Part shown: positions 61,115 through 64,000 of the stretch, piece by piece
How positions within the stretch are numbered: position 1 is the first letter of the stretch
Layout of the letters: each line of letters begins with the position of its first letter
Source of the DNA: Sinonovacula constricta
Taxonomy: Eukaryota; Mollusca; Bivalvia; Cardiida; Solecurtidae
Direction of reading: 5' to 3'
Assembly (NCBI GenBank): GCA_007844125.1
Contig: CM017567.1
Location: 29,551,564-29,615,563, forward strand
DNA: 64,000 nt
Translations under genes and position numbers: made by a program
Notes under the pieces: model-generated
What the model was told of the DNA's origin: nothing
Database searches by the model: none
Seen by the model: only the letters and a program-made list of their open reading frames with translations

Positions 61115-61640
61115 GTCACAAACTTAAATAAGCTCTCTCATTAATACAAAACTGACCTTGCAGTCAACTTGTACACTTCTCGCAAGAGGCTTGTCCACTA
61201 TGTGGCTTCATATTATTGGAAAATTACTCATCTTTGTGTGCATAGGTTTTTGCATTTACATTATTAACCTATCGGCTGCATTAGACAAAGCATGTTTTTG
61301 ACACAGAACACAAAAGTGATATAGATCTAGCAAGCTATTCTAGCTTCTCTGAGCACTGCAGCAGTAAAGTATTCACTTCCTTCTCTTCTTGAAGAGCATT
61401 TTCTCTGTAGACAGGGTGTCCTGATCACATGACTGTCTTTCGACCAATCAGGGTTCACTAAAACTGAACTAGCATTCAATGTGTCCAATCACAGGCCGCC
61501 TTCTTGTCACATGATGAAGGCAACCAATCACAGCCTTGGTTACATAGATTCATGGCTATAATTGCTATTTATATGGACCAATCACTAGAGGTGTTACATG
61601 GGACAACTTATTTGTTTTTTGTTTGTAACTTTATTATTTT
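61115..61640. other. 3' flank of the LRRFIP-type gene
   Basis: The stretch repeats CCAATCA words (61443-61583, five or more). CCAAT-type words are usually promoter elements, but here they lie behind the gene. No exon was recognised. Confidence 0.35.
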
Positions 61641-61642
61641 CA

Positions 61643-63868
61643 TCAGGGATTCATTAATGTACTTCTTGATTGTCTAATTTTTTCCAGTCTCTTTGTCAGA
61701 TGTTTATTCTGATTCTGCAACTCTTCTATCTGATTCTGACACTCTCGAAGCTGAAAAAGAAACAAGGACAAAAATTGCTGATTAAATAATAAAAGGTTGG
61801 GCTTTTTTCTTCAAAATACAGTCAGATCTTCATGTTCGTTTTAAATTTGAAAATTAAATCCTGGCAAAAATTATTTATCATAAACCATAGTAAGCTCCTC
61901 CTTTTCCAATTTGCCAAAAGAGCATTATATTTTTGTTTGTTTTTGTTTTCCAAAGACAGGACTCAAATAAGCATATTGTGATGAAAATATAAACATTTTT
62001 CATCATGAGCATACTTATGAAAAACATCAGTTTTCTCATGATATAAAAATTTCTTACTATAAAACTCTGAATTCATCGCTGTTTAGGTTCAAGTTCTAGA
62101 AGGAGCTAAAACTTTAATGTGCTGTTTTTTCCAGATATTTGTTTTGAGTTTTGAATTGTCAATATTATATAGTCCTAAATAAGAATTTCAGCAATAATAT
62201 TTGCTTATATTATAACAAACAATTTACCCAAACAACCAGTATATACTGAGCAATAAAAATCAAAGAAATACCAAAAGACACCATACCTCTCTCTGTAAAC
62301 GTCTCCTCTCTGTTTTCAACTCATCCTCCAATTTCTCCGCCTCGTCAGCATCATATTTGTATCTCTTCACCTGCGTCTCCAGTCTATTAACCTGTATCCA
62401 TATAAAAAAGGTTTTGTTAAATTACATCGACTTCGAGACTTTCAGCACAGATAACTGCATCTGATTAGGATCTGCACAATTTCCTGGTTAGTCAGTCAAA
62501 AGATCTTGCTACCTATGAACTCAGTTGTTAGCCAATAATTAAATATTTAGGGATTTGGGACTTGTCGGCATTTTTGCAGACAACAGTACAGCAACATTTC
62601 TATCATTATAGCACAGGGGCACTTATGAGGTGCCCAGGGACCAAACCCATTATACTGACACAGCGAGGCATAATGCTGTCCCCTTAGCTCCGAGCGTTAG
62701 CAGGGAAGCCACTACTAACAACTTTAAAGTCTTTGGTTTAACCCAGCCGAATTTGAACCCATGATCCTGATCCGCAAACTGACGCTCTACCACTTGAGCT
62801 ATTGCGGCTGGTAACATTTAGTTAGCATGGTAAGGTCTATGACAGCTATGTGAGCTGCTCAGTATAACTGTCAGGGTATGTTATACGGATTTGGTATATT
62901 TACATGTATATACCAGTTGGCGAATTTTTTTTTTTTAAACAATGTCAGTGTCTTATGTATAGTGCCCCAATAGCTAGGTGCTCCGCCATAGACCCCATGG
63001 GTTCACGTGTGCTTGGTATGGTTGCATGCAAAAAGCACGGAATGCCCAGATTTTATTAAATTCCAGATTTTATTAAATACATTACATGACCTAATACACT
63101 GTATTTAAATTAAGCCAATAAGAACAATTTGTATGTAATACAATGTATTTATATACTTTTAACTGCTATGTCTGTATTTCAGATCATATTTATAATTATA
63201 AGTTGAGTTCTTGAAGTTATAAAATATTGAAGCTACCTTGTAAATAAAACAACCAATATTCTGCCTACTTACAGTTCCATCCAGATTGGTAATTTCCTGC
63301 TCAGCTTTTTGTAGTTTGAGCTTGTATTCATGAATTTGTTTACTGGCTTCCCCTGTGAAGTCAGAAAACACAGATGCTAATTTTGGGGTGAAAATTCAAC
63401 TTTACTGTGAAAATTAGTAATATTTACGCTTGTATGTCAAATGAGGTTTGCTGGGAGGCAATTAAAGAGGGTGCAGGAAATTTATTGGCAGTAGGGCTTG
63501 TGACCAACCTATTCTTGCATCAAGTATTATTCCTGAAGCATTTAACAAATAGAATTGGTCTTCCGCTATACTGTGGGACATTTATAAAATACATAACTGT
63601 AAAATACTTTTAACCCCTTCAGTGGCTGGACACATCATTAGGTTGGGGTATGTTTAATGTTAATGGGGCAAACAGTGTTTCCACCAAATAAATGATGGAC
63701 AAAGAAAGTTTAAATTAAGACTATGTAAATCCCACACAATGTATGGGTGCACGACGTACGTTGGACCTCGTACAGCTGTTGTTCTGGGCCATTCATTGTG
63801 GCCACCTTCGGAGAATTGTTCTCCTTCTTCCCTCGAGACTCCTCTAACTTTGTAGATAATACATCGAT
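61643..63868 (-). CDS. LRRFIP-type coiled-coil protein, last four coding exons (133 aa seen)
   Basis: Leucine-rich repeat Flightless-interacting proteins are cytoplasmic coiled-coil proteins that bind Flightless-I. The vertebrate members act in Wnt and Toll-like receptor signalling and in actin regulation. Exons seen: 63868-63760, 63352-63273, 62391-62287 and 61750-61643. Junctions keep phase (0, then 1, then 0, 0). The sequence is almost all heptad coiled coil: [16 protein letters not shown], then [51 protein letters not shown] and the ending [30 protein letters not shown]. The last pattern (N--L-KRLEK---SRS near the stop) is the reason for the LRRFIP call. The N-terminal half lies outside the window. 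Another long coiled-coil family cannot be fully excluded. A SINE sits in one intron. Confidence 0.82.
62548..62815 (-). mobile_element. SINE family 2, diverged copy in an LRRFIP intron
   Basis: The tRNA-like head reads GCCGCAATAGCTCAAGTGGT then AGAGCGTCAG on the minus strand. Body and 3' part match the 36219 copy (TTTCTATCATTATAGCACAG and GAGGTGCCCAGGGACC on the plus strand). A possible imperfect duplication ATATTTAG / ACATTTAG flanks it. Confidence 0.7.
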
Positions 63869-64000
63869 CTGAAACAAAATCACAATCAAATTGAGAAATT
63901 AAAAAAAAATAATCATAAAAAATAAATATTTTTTTTCATATCGAACATAATCTTCAATGAATTTCTTTACAAACTGATGTAAAAATGTCTACTATTCTAA

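Overview
The window looks like a stretch of an animal nuclear genome, most likely a bivalve or another mollusc. It is AT-rich. Genes are split by introns with GT-AG borders, and much of the rest is microsatellites, minisatellites, tRNA-derived SINEs, small inverted-repeat DNA transposons and decayed LINE fragments. The phylum is an inference from repeat style and protein flavour; no sequence search was possible.

Layout: (1) 1-6790 holds a GTG-rich minisatellite, one doubtful small ORF, a TTAA-flanked MITE, a LINE tail and simple repeats. (2) 6796-19456, minus strand, is a complete 8-exon GH18 chitinase (439 aa) with a signal peptide and a C-terminal hydrophobic tail. Its introns carry several unrelated minisatellites and a 1,019-bp PIF/Harbinger-like DNA transposon that split one of the arrays. 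(3) 19460-24125 is intergenic with MITEs and a SINE. (4) 24126-28002, minus strand, is a 2-exon BTB-BACK-Kelch (KLHL-type) gene of 613 aa with two MITEs joined back to back in its intron. (5) 28100-39700 has no convincing gene and is rich in repeats, with one weak exon candidate at 37893-38019. (6) 39797-47610, minus strand, is a complete 9-exon METTL2-type tRNA 3-methylcytidine methyltransferase (366 aa). (7) 49224-55987, plus strand, holds two neighbouring genes of unknown function: a 648-codon single-exon ORF and a three-exon 664-aa protein. (8) 56300-61640 is an AT-rich tract that may include a long 3' UTR. (9) 61643-63868, minus strand, holds the last four coding exons of an LRRFIP-type coiled-coil gene that continues past the right edge.

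The genes do not form one pathway; this is an ordinary mixed neighbourhood. I see no operon-like or defence-like system. The most unusual material is in the repeats: a MITE family with a TTAA target site in about nine states of decay, two SINE families sharing a central body, and a Harbinger-like insertion whose empty site can be read from the surrounding minisatellite. The two uncharacterised plus-strand genes are the best candidates for undescribed protein biology.

All exon borders were placed by eye from splice signals and reading phase. The chitinase, KLHL, METTL2, 664-aa and LRRFIP models all keep phase across every junction. Repeat borders marked approximate may be off by tens of bases.
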